Shown here in pieces: positions 1 to 10,973 of a stretch of 64,000 bases of DNA (position 1 is its first letter; every line of letters starts with the position of its first letter). Made by a program: the position numbers and the translations under genes. A model generated the notes under the pieces. That model had not been told where the DNA came from. It searched no databases and saw nothing but the letters and a program-made list of their open reading frames with translations. Source of the DNA: Larix kaempferi (taxonomy: Eukaryota > Streptophyta > Pinopsida > Pinales > Pinaceae); assembly GCA_027924585.1 (NCBI GenBank), contig BSBM01001719.1, positions 31,478,001 to 31,542,000 of the forward strand, read 5' to 3'.

Positions 1-538
1 GATGTCCGGGCTGCGTTGGCGTTTGTATTCGGAAGCCATCCAGTTCTATGCTTCCTTGAGTACCCAGATCAGTTCCAGTTCAGTGTACCATTGCGAGTGT
101 ACCCCTTGTCACTCTGATCCAGCAGCTCATTAGTTCCTTTGGTACCCCATTCAGTAGCACTATTGATTATTCCAGTGTATCAGTTTTTCAGCTCAGACAT
201 GGTCCACCCAGCAGTATGTCCCAGATTTTGTGTCCCCTCTGGACTTTTATGATGTACACAGTGGCTATGTATCTTACAGGTCCCCCTTTTCGGGCGTCAC
301 AGTTCTGTTTATGTATCTTGATACGAGCATGGGTATGCCCGCCTCGTCCATATATTGAGATGATTCCTCATCCATTATTGAGGTTATGTATTTTTAGTTC
401 TTGCAGTTGTTCGGGATCGTTGTTCCGGGCTCCAGTTTGTTTCTTCTCTTCTCTCCACACCCCAGGAAAACCATTCATGACTTATGATGTCCATCGGCCA
501 TACGATGAGATCCTGCCCTCGCACATCAGGGGGCAATC
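1..538 (+). mobile_element. 3' internal end of an LTR retrotransposon (element P), left part outside window
   Basis: This stretch lies directly upstream of a complete LTR (539-1263) and ends in a short purine tract (about 528-536, AGGGGGCAA), which fits the 3' internal region and polypurine tract of a plus-strand LTR retrotransposon. I see no recognisable protein domain in any frame. A 148-codon open frame (216-662) runs across the purine tract into the LTR and is not credible as a gene. Whether the element is Ty3 or Ty1 type cannot be told from what is visible. Confidence 0.6.
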
Positions 539-1263
539 TGTTAACACCCAAAAAGTGTTCACTACCTCATATACCACATTATATGGCTCATTTGTCCATT
601 TTCCTACCATATTTCCCTTAAAATCCCTTAAAATCCCATTAAAAAGCCTCCAAAGGGCCTAAAATGCCTCCAAAAGGCCACAAAACCCACAAAATAGCCT
701 AAAAAAGGCTAAAAAAACCCCTTTTTCCTCCAAAAATAGCAAAAATCCCCTAAAAAGGGAATAAAAAATATAAAATAACAAGGAAAAGGAGGAAAAAACC
801 CTATACAACTGCCCAAAACCATGTCTTTCCCAAAACCATGGGTCAGCACTCCACCACCAAAAAACTATAAATAGGTGATGGAGATCCCTTATTCCATATC
901 CACAATCACAAGCACCCTTACTCTGCCAAAATCTCTCTCGAAACCCTAGTTCACCATTGAACTACTTTCACCTTGAGAGCCACCTTTGGCCCATTCCCAT
1001 CATTGGAGAAGGAGAAGGAGCATATTGAAGCTTGGAGCATCCTCTCAGACATTGCAAAGGGCTTCATCAAACCTTCACATTGAAGGTAATATCAATACAA
1101 AAAGCCATTCTTTAAATTTGATGTTTATGTTTCATGCATGCTTCAGAATTAATTTCATTGTTGTTTTAATTTAATTATTTCCATTTACTGAACTGCTACT
1201 AAGGAGTCCATTCTCCTTAGTAGGTGCTCATTTGCACAAGCTAGGGGTAAAACCCTAGCTACA
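539..1263 (+). repeat. 3' LTR of element P
   Basis: The LTR starts TGTTAACACCC and ends TAGCTACA, giving TGT...ACA termini, and is 725 bp long. A TATA-like box (CTATAAATAGG) lies at about 865-875. The right edge abuts CTTAT (1264-1268). In the uninterrupted gypsy copies the corresponding sequence runs straight through (17457 onward), so the element inserted inside the 3' end of a gypsy copy with CTTAT as the probable 5-bp target duplication; the left copy of that duplication is outside the window. The same LTR family reappears inverted at 63549-64000. Confidence 0.8.
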
Positions 1264-1583
1264 CTTATAAATTGGAACTTCCTCCTTCTTCCCGCATTCA
1301 TCCAGTCTTTCATGTCTCTTGTTTGAAGAAAGTTCTTGGCACCAACATCAGCGGCCAGACAATTTTACCCGAACTGGATAATGAAGGATCCATCCTTTTG
1401 GAGCCAGAGGCCATCCTCAATCGGCGCACGTGTTAGCTTCGCTCTCGCTCTATCACAGAGGTCTTAATTCAGTGGCACGGCATGCAACCAGAGGATGCTA
1501 CATGGGAACCACTCCTTCAGACTCAACAACAATTTCCACATCTAAAGCTTTGAGGACAGAGCTTTTTTTTAAGGGGGAGGGGA
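1264..1583 (+). pseudogene. Gypsy fragment: integrase C-terminus and chromodomain (unit A1)
   Basis: This is the tail of a third copy of the gypsy element described at 12018-18151, cut on its left by the element P insertion. It matches 17457-17776 closely. It encodes the end of the integrase C-terminal module, then a TAG at 1434-1436, then in the same frame a chromodomain-like stretch with the typical VLIQWHG and EDATWE motifs. The polypurine tract is at 1571-1583 (AAGGGGGAGGGGA), immediately before the LTR. It is non-functional because everything upstream is absent. Confidence 0.85.
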
Positions 1584-1958
1584 TGTTAGGAACCCATATC
1601 TTTACTTTGTTAGTATGTTGTTGTTGGACGCATATGCTTTGTAAGTCGTCCCATAGTATTTGTTGATCAATAGTTTGTGTTATTGTTGTTGGCGCATATG
1701 CTTTGTAAGTCGCCCGTAGTATTGTTGATCCATAGTTTGTAACGGCCCATGGTTTTGACCCATAGTATTGGTGCCTAGAATTAGTATATAAGTGTGTGTT
1801 GAGACCTATGAAGGCACCGTGAAGTTATTTGTATTGAGCTTGCTCAAAGGAGGTTGCCCCCTCGAAGTGGCCTGTGATCAATACAAAAGTGATTCTGAGT
1901 TCTGTCATTTCTGCTATTTCGCGTATTCTTGTTAATTAATTGTTGCAGGTGCCTCACA
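1584..1958 (+). repeat. Gypsy 3' LTR, unit A1
   Basis: A 375-bp LTR with TG...CA ends (TGTTAGGAACCC ... GTGCCTCACA). It is followed by TGGTC (1959-1963), the same five bases that flank both complete copies at 12018-18151 and 50787-56860. This shows the fragment descends from the same original insertion. A U3 tandem repeat and a TATATAAG promoter motif are shared with the other copies. Confidence 0.92.
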
Positions 1959-4900
1959 TGGTCCTCGTGCACTTGTGTATCTACTGCATTCTTCTTTTTT
2001 GTCTTCATGCAACTATCACATATCTATGGCATCATTCTATACACCATCGTCTATATCATTTGTCTTCTTGCACACACTCGGATCCTTGCTAGATTATACT
2101 ATTTTGTATCTCGATCCTGTTATGCCCCGAATATAATCTTGTATCTTCCACTTAGAATCTCTTTGAACTCACCATCAATCTTACTTCTAATCTCCAACTT
2201 GCTTCCCTTTTTATACATGGCCTGCATGGATTGTATGTCCACAAGTTGGTTGTGGCATTCCTTATTTCTTGCTTCGCGGATTGTGCTTATGCCACATGTC
2301 ATGTTCTACGCCGCTAATGTGTCCTTCCTTTGTGGGTTCTACAAATATATGGTCCTCGATTTGGTTGAATTCCACCCTTACTGTACCATCACTTTTGGGT
2401 CTTGCACACCGTTAATGTTTCAATGCTTTTAAAATATTTATGCATATGTGATCTTTGACTTGGTAGGACTTTGACCCTTGCAGTACCATCACTTGTGGTA
2501 CTTACACACTTGTTGTGTCATCAATTGTGGATTTTTCTCATATACTAACTTAAACTACTACGCCCTTCTCATGACTTGTGCACTTTCAGGACTTGCATAA
2601 CTTGCTCAACCATCTCTTGTTCCATGCTGCTTGTGCACTCCACTTGACTTACTTGTACACACTAGAATGTTCTCTTGAGTTGCTTGGGCACACTAGACTT
2701 TGTCCCATGTATTCTTTGGATTTCTTGCACACTCTTCATTCTTCTGTCCAACCAACCCTTTAGCTTGTTGCTTGAAGTACTATGACTAGATGGACTTGTG
2801 ACCTGCTCAAGTACATGTGCCTTATGTACTTATTCAAAATGGATATGCATGGTGTACTCCTCGACACACTTCTTCATATTGGATGCAACTTCTATATATA
2901 CTTCTTCACATTGGCATCCATATCCTTCACCATATTCCTTGTGCATATACTTCTTCAATGTGGCTTTACTATACTTATTCAAGCTGGCATGGGAATGATG
3001 AATCCACTTGACTTTAGTTGACATCAATAATCAAACTGAATCAGTTGACATCCTCTTGGACATTAGTTGACATCAATGAAAACCAAAGTTCAACACCAAG
3101 TATATGCATGACTATAGATAAATACTCAAGTAGACGCACTTGGTCATATGTATCGTCATCTCTTCTAATTGTGTAGCCTTGTGTGAAAACACTATGTGAG
3201 ATAAAAGTCATTCGTAAATATGACATAACCAAACTGTTTATTCAGTTTGGTTACAACTAGATATTCTTTCTAGGTGTACTATGTATTCAGTTTGGTTATA
3301 CTTTTAAGTCCCATCTAGGAGTTTTGTGGTTCCTTGAACATTAATAAAGTTATCATATCTTATCTACCATTTTAACTAAATAGCTACTTTAATAGAAAAA
3401 TATTTTTTAAAATTCTAAATGCCTACATAAAACGATGCTTCAAGTAATATATCATTGGTAGTTGACAAGGATGACCAAATTGCATCCATTGTTGAGCATA
3501 ACCCAAGTTCTATTGAAATTCCATAATACACTTCTAGAGGTCATCACATGATGCTAGATAACAATTCAAAATGGTTGTGATAGATGGTTAAGTCAATACT
3601 GAGATTCCCACAAGCATTGATGAGATACCTCATGGACCCATGATATAGCTAACTTGGGAGCTGAGCACAAGCATGCACACTTCCTCATCAATGCGGCTGA
3701 TGATATAGCTGACTTAATGTCTAGTTTTCATTTCCGGAATTTGCCAAAACATGAGTATTGCTCTCAACATATTGTCTGAATGTTGGAATTCTATGTTAAA
3801 AATTGAAAATGTAATTTTGAAACATATCAAGCAACAATAAAATCAGTGGTTCTCCAAATGTTTGATATCATAGTTTGTAGAAATTTATGTTGTTGTACTC
3901 TAAGAAGTACGTCCGAAGTGTTAATACTACATGAAGGTATTATCACACCTAACAACTTGTCTGGAGAGATTTTTTATTATACTTATGGTGAAGACATACT
4001 TATTATGATTATGGTGAAGACATACAAGAAGGGAACGATTTGCAGATTTACCATAGGCGAATTGTGTTATTTTTAGAGAAGCTCTCATTTGTGTTTTCCA
4101 AATATCTACTTGTATACCTCTAAACTGCTCCTGAAGGGGCAAACTTTCATTTCATGCATCTCTATTGGAATGATTATATTTATAAATTATGATCATCAAA
4201 CTCACGTATTTTACTAACATAATTGATAGAAATGGAAGAAAGTTGAATCCTTTTACATGTTAGTTACTACTATATTGAGGATTGAAGCTACAAAGCATGA
4301 CAATGGGAAGCTGAGTAATCCTTCAATTTTTAGGAGGGATATGCAAAGCAAGTATGGAAGGATTCTGTGATGGAGGAGTAGAATGTTTGGGAGACAAATT
4401 CAAATCCCAGTATGGAATTATTGATTAATTCTAGGAATTCAATTGATGGAAGCATTGAAAATACCAAAGGTAAGTTTGCTTCCAAAGGATTCTCTCAAAA
4501 ATAGGATGCTGACCTTCATGAGAATTTTTCTCTAGTTTCCAAAGGATTTAAGGTGCATGGATGGGATACTCATATTTGCAAGATGATGAAGGCCCTTAAT
4601 AATCCAATGCATGTAACACTAGCTTGCTATTTCAGGGTTGATGTTTTTTTACTCAATTTGGACTTTCTTGGAGTTGTGTAGATTTTACTTTTTGGTTTTT
4701 TGATACACTCATTCGGGTCCTCTATGTAGATGAGTTTACCATTGTAGGAAGTTCTAAACATCTCATGTTGTGGTATGAGAAGAAAAAGGCCTGTGATTTT
4801 GACATGAAGGACATTAGAGTTTGGTAGGTTGTTGATGCAGGATTCCTTGAACAAAGGAAGTACACCTTGAATGCTCTAAATAGATTTCAAAGTACGGAGG

Positions 4901-5230
4901 GGAGAATTAGTCCTAGTATACATTCCTTCATATTCACAAGTGGTCAAAATTATGATGAATCTAGTAATATAGGATATAGTATCTTGGTTTGATGGAGAAC
5001 ATGTTCTTGAAAAAAAAAAGTGTTAGTTTTTGTCTTGTTTCTTTGAACTTCTTCTAAATTCATGTTTGTTTGGATGAACACTTCATGCGTGAGCTCTTAA
5101 TTATTCTTCGATTTGTTGAATGGCCATGAGAAAATATCTCTAATTGGAGAGAGGGAAAACTTGCTGCATAACAAATATGTGGAGTTGGTGAGTTGGCACT
5201 TGTGGGAAGGTGCTTAGTTAATTGGCACAT
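1959..5230. repeat. Spacer S, first copy (unassigned repeat DNA)
   Basis: This region is nearly identical to 18152-21424 and 56861-60133. Its first part is T- and C-rich with many stops; the short open frames here are not credible. Around 3010-3070 GTTGACATC recurs three times. A perfect 11-bp-arm hairpin of the AACCAAACTG type occurs near 3226-3253. The distal part holds a decayed copia reverse transcriptase, listed separately. It probably consists of decayed LTR-element sequence into which the gypsy element inserted, since 11630-12017 is its other half. The right edge at 5230 is a sharp junction to an LTR fragment. Confidence 0.7.
4459..4992 (+). pseudogene. Ty1/copia reverse transcriptase remnant (copy 1)
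   Basis: Translation across frames gives a fragment like the copia RT entry motif (KGKFASKGFSQK followed by HENFSLV, resembling the family's AKGF-Q...TFSPV). Further on, in another frame, comes ILYVDEFTIVGSSKHL, which resembles the YVDD box of copia RT (YVDD-ITG), with the second Asp replaced by Glu. Stops and frame changes separate the pieces, and the region between the two motifs is shortened. It is an old, dead remnant. The same remnant, with the same lesions, is at 20652-21185 and 59361-59894. Confidence 0.6.
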
Positions 5231-5969
5231 ACATAACATAACAAATTAACACATCACTACATAGGCTTGGCCAAGCATGCCCTCCCCTTCCCAAGAGATA
5301 AAACATGGTTTTATAGACAAAATAGGCCAATTCCCCTTCAATAGAGGCATAATAGGGTTAATTAGGAATCAAGAGGAGAAATTCCCAAGAAGGACCATTC
5401 AAATTCCTCATGGCTAATTCCACACAAATTCATGAAGATAAATTCGAATAGGTAGAGAGAGAGAGGAGTTACACAAAAGATACCTTTTCCAAAAATAGAA
5501 AAATAATAATCACGAGAGTTAAACGTGAGGAGTTGGACGCTAAATTCAATTTTGTGGAAATTAATTGGCTGAATAACATCAAATGTGCTCCAATAAATAA
5601 TATTTGGGTTTAATATTCAAGTGTTTGGGTGAGAAACAACTCATAGAGACACTAGGGGTACAATAGAATTTAAGTTTTAATACAAATCAAAATTTAGGAA
5701 ATAAGAAGGAAATGAAAATCCCGACACTTATATTTTCAATGGGTCCAAGGCACTCAAAATATCACGGACTAGGGTTTGGGAAAAAATAATAATAATTTAC
5801 TAGGAAAATAACATTCTTGACACCCTTTCACCCTTGCTTATGGAATTCATGGCCTCCCATTCTCGTTAGTGGTCCATATTGAGCCAGTTGTTTTATTAAT
5901 TTCATGGTCACCCGCGACCATAATAATGTCTAAATACCAATGTCGAGGCACCTAGTGCCATATTAATAA
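5231..5969 (-). repeat. LTR fragment R1 (R family, minus orientation), with 118-bp deletion
   Basis: This matches 43890-44746 and parts of 31380-32640 and 34509-35853, which are LTRs of a minus-strand element family starting TGTAACACCCC. Both ends are broken: at 5230/5231 it joins spacer S through shared CACAT, and at about 5969 it joins a 5'-truncated LINE. Compared with 44127-44250, 118 bp are missing between two GTTACA repeats (single remaining copy at 5468-5473). Confidence 0.8.
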
Positions 5970-5984
5970 CCTTGCCCATGCAAA

Positions 5985-8900
5985 AACGTTATCTAAGGAA
6001 TGGGAGAAAAAACTCAAGATGTCTGCTCAAGAAGATCTAAGAGAGATAGAGTCCAATATTAAGGCTTTGTTTTCAACTCTAAAAGATGGCATTTTTACTA
6101 GTGATGAATCCGAGACTCTAAAGCAGCTAGAAGGAAAACGAACCTCCTTATTGGAAAAAGAAGAACAATTGTGGGGACTAAAAAGTCGAGCTATTTGGTT
6201 AACGGCAAGGGACAACAATAAACAATTCTTTTATAATTTTTCCAGTCACAGAAGGAATATTAACACTATCTTAGAGATAAAAAAAGAATCGGGTAATTTG
6301 GTAAGCTCATTTCAAGATAAAGCAGTTGCAGCTGTAAAAATTTTTGGCTCTCTCTTCTCTGAGCCCTCAAGGTGCCAGATAACATAAATGATAGAAGTTT
6401 TAAGTCTTTTTACCAGGGTGTTCAATGACGAAATGAATAAGTCCTTAAAGGAGGATATCTCTAAAGAAGAATTGGGACAAGTCCTACAATCTTTTCAGAG
6501 AGGGAAAATCCCAGGGCCAGATGGTTTCAATGTAGAATTCTACTTGGGGTTCTATGATCACATCAAGGAAGACCTTCTGAAAGTAGTTCAGGAATCCCAA
6601 AAGTCAGGGAAAGTGCTTGGATCCTTCAATTCAACTTTCATTTCTCTGATCCCTAAGAAGACTAAAAGTGACTCATTTGGTGACTTCATACCAATTGCTT
6701 GCTGTAATTTGATATACAAGTTAATTGCTCAGAGGCTTTGATCCAGATTTATGTGGGAACAAAGCAAAAGATAGCATATACAGAATCATATACAGAGATA
6801 TATTGCAAATAACACAATGATACAGTAAACACATATTCTATTAAATAGCAGAAATAGAACAGACTGTAAAATACAATAGCTAGAATGGTGGTAGCTATCT
6901 CTGAGAAGAGATGTGGCCGCTATGCTCATTCGTGCCAAGAGGAATACAAAGCGAGGCCGAAAGGGCCTACTTATCATAAGCATGAGGGAAAGAATCCCAA
7001 TCATCCAAAAACCTAACCCTAGAAGATGAACTGTCATAAAGTTTGCGGCCCCAAGGTGGTTAGTTGAACAGTCAACTTCCCGGGGTCATAACTTTTGCAT
7101 ACGATCTCCGTTAAGGGCGCTCGGTAGCCCGTTGGAAAGGTATAACCGAGATTTACAACTTTAGAATGGGCCTAAATGAATGATGTTGGAAACCATTCGG
7201 TCCCCCAAATCAACAAAAAATGTCGTTTAGGGCCTCAAAATGGCTCCGGAAGTTCAGGACCCGAAAAACTGCTAAAAATAGTAATTTACCAAAATTGCCA
7301 GAAGACTGTTTTGAGCTAGTTGGAAGAGGTGGGCTGCCACTGATATCCACCTGGATTAGGCTTAAACCTCTTCTAAGTGATTTTATCACGGAAGAGAAAT
7401 TTGGTTTCCTATTTAACAGACAAATCCATGATGCAGTTTCACAAGCTGAAGAAGCCTTCCATTCAATAAAAAAAGAGAAACATAAGGCTTTTTCTATAAA
7501 ATTGGATCTCTCTAAAGCTTATGATAGGGTTAGCTAGACATTTTTAATACTGCTTCCGGTAAAGATTGGGATGGCACTTGAAGTAGTCGACTATATAATG
7601 GGTTGTGTGCAATCCAGCTCCTTTGCAGTACTGATAAATGGATCCCCTTCATCTCTTTTTCAAACCTTCAAGAGGGATTTGAAAGGGATGTCCCCTCCCC
7701 CTTCCTTTTTATATAAGTTGCGGATGCTCTTAGAAGGTTGATCCATAATGCTAAGATATGTTAAATAATTGAAGGAGTGCATGTTTCAAGTTATTTGGAA
7801 GTAACCCACACCCTCTTTGTTGACGATGTTCTCATGTTTGGAAATGGTACCTTAGCAAGGGTGGCTCTTCCTTTTCCTTTGAATGTATTGATAGTATGAG
7901 TTAAATATCTAGGTTTTGTTCTAAACCAAATTTTTATTCCTTTCAATATTGGCAATGGATTTATACAAAAGTAGAGAAACGCATCTCGTTATCGGAAAAT
8001 AGGTTTCTCTCAAGAGGAGGTAGAATGGTTCTCTTGAAAGTAGTAATATAGAGCACACCAGTATATTGGGCTTCCATAGCCTACATTCCTAAAGGAATTC
8101 TGGACAAAAATCTTTTCATTCTTATGGACGACTAGCAAGAAGTCAGAAGGAATCCCATTAGAAAAATGGAAATCTTAAACCCTTCCCAAGAATCTAGGAG
8201 GTTGGGGCATTAAAAACCCTGAAATATTCTGTAAAGCTTTGGCATCTAAAACTCTCTAGAGGTTAATGTAGAGACCTAATTCATCGTGGGGAATATTTTT
8301 GAGATCCAAATATTGCAACAACTCCACTATTGAGGAGTGGTTTCAGAACCCTTCCAAATCCTTCAAAAATGGGCCTATTGGATGGAAAGCATTGGTGTTG
8401 GCTTTTCCCTTAATAGGAAATTGGATAGCATGGAAGATTGTTGACAAGAGAAAGGTAAGAATAGGTGCGGATCCTTGGATAGGAGCGGGCAAAGATTTCA
8501 AATTATCAGCTGAGTTGAAAGAAAAATTGCGACAGCAGAAGGTTTTAATGCTAGCTGATGCTCAAGCTCAATCTCTGCAGTTGAGACGAAGAGATGGCTG
8601 TAAATCCTCACATGATTTAATGCTATCCAGAGAATTAGCAAGGGAATGGAACAATTATGTGAACAAATTTGTGTACAATTTCATCCACCTGGAACTAATC
8701 TGGACAAAGAATGGATTAAATGGAGACTTTTTGGAGAAACTTAGATATGAAGAAGTCATCCAAGAAACTTTCCAAGGAGAGAAAAGTTGGTGGAGACCTT
8801 TATTGAAAATCCACAACCCTTTGAAAACAATCCTGACCCTCGGGTTGGCTCTAAATGAAAACATGTTAACTTGGGAAAACTTAAAGAAAAGAGGTTTTCA

Positions 8901-9590
8901 TGGTCCCATCATTTTTGCACTATGTCTTGCAAATGAGGAAACCTCCTCTCACTTGTTCAGTCTATGTCCTTATGCAGGAGAAGTATGGGACATGGTATCC
9001 TTGAAAATGGTCAACTCCAAAATAGCGCAAAGAGATGCAACGCTAGAACAACAATCCCTGGAGTGGTGGCGAACATAAGGGGTACGTAAATATGATGCAT
9101 TCATAGATCTCTTTGTTTGCACAATCTAGGAAGCACGCAACCAAGCAATTTTCAAGAACATAAGTGTTCCAACAGACATTGCTTCTGTTATCTTGATGCA
9201 AAAATTCCAGGAGCACAAGATCGCTGACAAATCTAGAAATATTAGAGAAATTACAGTCCCAAGTATCAATAAGAGTGAGCCATGGGCTTATTTGATGGTG
9301 CAAGTCAGGGATATCCTCCTATATGTGGAGGAGGGGGAGTATTATACATTACAAATGACAGCAAGCTTTGCATCAAATTCGCACCTGGGAGGGCATCAAA
9401 TAGCAAGGCTGAGTTAGCAGCTTTGTGGGCGGTTCTCAAAACTACTCAGAGGAAAAATGTTTAAAGGATTCAGATTTTTGGAGTTTCCAAAATGGTGATC
9501 GACTGGGATAACCAGATTAATTCCCCCACATTAATGCGAGTTGCAAACGAATTTGCTGTTAAGCTGGAAGATCGAAGTGACAGTGTATGT
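5985..9590 (+). pseudogene. LINE ORF2 remnant (reverse transcriptase, zf-RVT, RNase H), L1a
   Basis: Order of pieces: a charged helical linker after the endonuclease (6019-6387); RT fingers with KIPGPDGFNVEFY and ISLIPKK (about 6490-6741); after the insertion, RT palm with FGFLFNRQIHDA and KLDLSKAYDR (7364-7537), then a TAG. The RT core from 7540 to 8290 has many stops and shifts, although LFVDDVLMF of the catalytic box is still readable near 7818. The C-terminal zinc-binding RVT region (8299-9078) is followed by RNase H (9282-9580) with FDGAS and KAELAALWAVL. The third RNase H acidic residue (GDSKM in L1b) reads GVSKM here and in the duplicate, so it was lost before duplication. Confidence 0.8.
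6739..7358. mobile_element. 620-bp solo LTR-like insertion in L1a
   Basis: It interrupts LINE ORF2. The termini are TGATCCAG at the left and CTGGATTA at the right; in the duplicate copy (45515-46130) the right end is CTGGATCA, giving a perfect 8-bp inverted terminus and TG...CA ends. GGCTT flanks both sides (6734-6738 and 7359-7363), a 5-bp target duplication. No coding capacity is seen. The size, TG...CA ends and 5-bp duplication fit a solo LTR; a non-autonomous DNA element is less likely. Orientation cannot be decided. Confidence 0.75.
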
Positions 9591-9778
9591 AATCTTATAA
9601 GCTGTTAAGACAAAGAAAGGTTATGAATTGGAAACAATGTGAATACTATAAGTTGTTAAGGCAAAGAATGTAATTCCTTTTTGTGATGCAAAATAATTTG
9701 GATTATGATAATGTAATTCCTACAAGGACAATTGATGATCACTCTTTATTTAGAGTGATAGATATTTTACATTTGGAA

Positions 9779-9807
9779 GATATATATATATATATATATA
9801 TATTCTT
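9779..9807. repeat. (AT)n tract at LINE 3' end / copia junction
   Basis: This simple repeat forms the very end of LINE L1a and is immediately followed by reverse-orientation copia gag-pol sequence. The unrelated LINE copy L1b also ends in TATATATATA followed by (AC)n (about 29410-29437). Confidence 0.8.
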
Positions 9808-10908
9808 GACTTCTTTAATTCATCGAGGGCACTAATCAATTCACCTTCCCAATCAATGTCTGCAACATATTCTTCTTAATTAGATTGATTATCTGTCTTA
9901 ACTTCTGCAACTGTCTTAGTCCATGAAAAGTACTTCTTCTAGTTCCTCTCGGCAATCACCTCCTTCAGATACATTGCCATCTTCTTTAGTGTGTAGAATT
10001 TTCTTCTGTTTTGGAACCCTCCTTTTATTTTCAGGTATCTGTTGAGTGCACGCAGTTTTTCGTTCATGATAACTAGATTCTTCATCATTGTTGCTATCTC
10101 CATCTTTTCTATAAGGACACTTAGAAGAAAAATGGTCTATTCCTCCACATTTGAAACATTTGAAAGGCAATTTGCTTTTGTACTTACCTTGTCCTATTTT
10201 AAGCTTCCTTATAAATTTTGACTCTTCATCATCTTATTCATTGCAAGAGTCTATGTCATGATCATGCTTATCCTTTCCAATGGATTTAAAAGAAGCTTCC
10301 TTTTAAGTGGGATTATCCTTCTTAGTTCTCATCTCACATACTGTTAGGATACCCCAAAGCTCGTCCTTTTTTAGATCTTCAAGATTTTCTCTATCTTCCA
10401 ATGCATACACCTTCGCATTGAATATTGAGGGCCAAGTTCTCAGTATCTTCTGTACCATATATTCTTCTTCTAGAGTGACCCCAATAATTTTGATTCCATT
10501 AACTATCTCATCAACTGTTAAGAAGTAAGATGTAATGTTTTCTTCATCTTTCATTCTCAAGGATTCAAATAACCTAGAGTAGTTTTAACTTTGCTTTCTT
10601 TACCTTTTCATCACCTTCATAAACACCTATGAGTTTCTCTCAGACTTCCTTGGTTGAGGCACGGTACACAAGCTTGAAAAATTCATTATCTGTTAAGCCA
10701 CATAGCATTACATTTATAGTTCTTGCATTGCATTCATATGTTCTCCTTTCAACTAGATTAAATGGTATGACTGCTGGGACATTGTAACCATCAACATTGG
10801 ACTTCCAGACATCTGCTCCAAGTGATTGCAAATATACTTCCATCAGGTATAGTTGGTGCCATCAAATCTTGGTGCTTTGTTTGTGGAAATACCTTCCTTC
10901 TTGTCCAT
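9808..10908 (-). pseudogene. Ty1/copia gag (UBN2-type) with zinc knuckle, truncated
   Basis: Reading on the minus strand, an ATG at 10908 begins MDKKEG..., followed by APRFDGTNYT (typical N-terminus of copia gag). A stop and one-base shift lead to the VYLQSLGADVWKSNVDGY segment (10640-10843), then the UBN2 core with SYFLTVDEIVNGIK and ILRTWPSIF (10303-10560), then a CX2CX4HX4C zinc knuckle, CFKCGGIDHFSSKC (about 10120-10165). Downstream, ADIDWEGELISALDELKK is readable near 9810-9870, as in copia elements between gag and protease. The element is cut there by the LINE (AT)n tract, so protease, integrase and RT are absent. A duplicate is at 48573-49677. Confidence 0.82.
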
Positions 10909-10960
10909 ATCTGCACACAAATCTATATTCCAGATGTTAATTTGTTACTGAAGACACTCA

Positions 10961-10971
10961 CTCTGATACCA
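10961..10971 (-). other. Primer binding site of copia element (initiator Met tRNA)
   Basis: On the minus strand TGGTATCAGAG follows two bases after the LTR end, matching the 3' end complement of plant initiator methionine tRNA, the usual primer for copia elements. It fixes the LTR boundary and the orientation. Confidence 0.85.
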
Positions 10972-10973
10972 AT

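Larger units (their letters stand above)
5970..9807 (+). mobile_element. 5'-truncated L1-type LINE, L1a
   Basis: It begins inside ORF2 (homologous to L1b from about 25745), contains the reverse transcriptase, a zinc-binding RVT region and RNase H, and ends with an AT-rich 3' UTR closing in an (AT)n tract (about 9779-9807), not a poly(A). It carries a 620-bp solo-LTR-like insertion (6739-7358). The left junction is to LTR R1 and the right to a truncated copia gag. The flanks therefore do not belong to one pre-insertion site, and I see no target duplication. The copy at 44747-48572 is the same insertion duplicated. Confidence 0.85.

Noticed and set aside
216-662. 148-codon open frame at the window start
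   Set aside because: It crosses a polypurine tract and the LTR boundary and resembles no protein family.
1929-2432. 167-codon open frame, repeated at 18122-18625 and 56831-57334
   Set aside because: It starts in the gypsy LTR end and runs into spacer S, has no domain, and its repetition is explained by the block duplication, not conservation.
2782-3021. Short hydrophobic open frames (61-79 codons) as small membrane proteins
   Set aside because: They arise from T-rich repeat sequence in spacer S, overlap in three frames and are identical in the duplicates only because of recent duplication.
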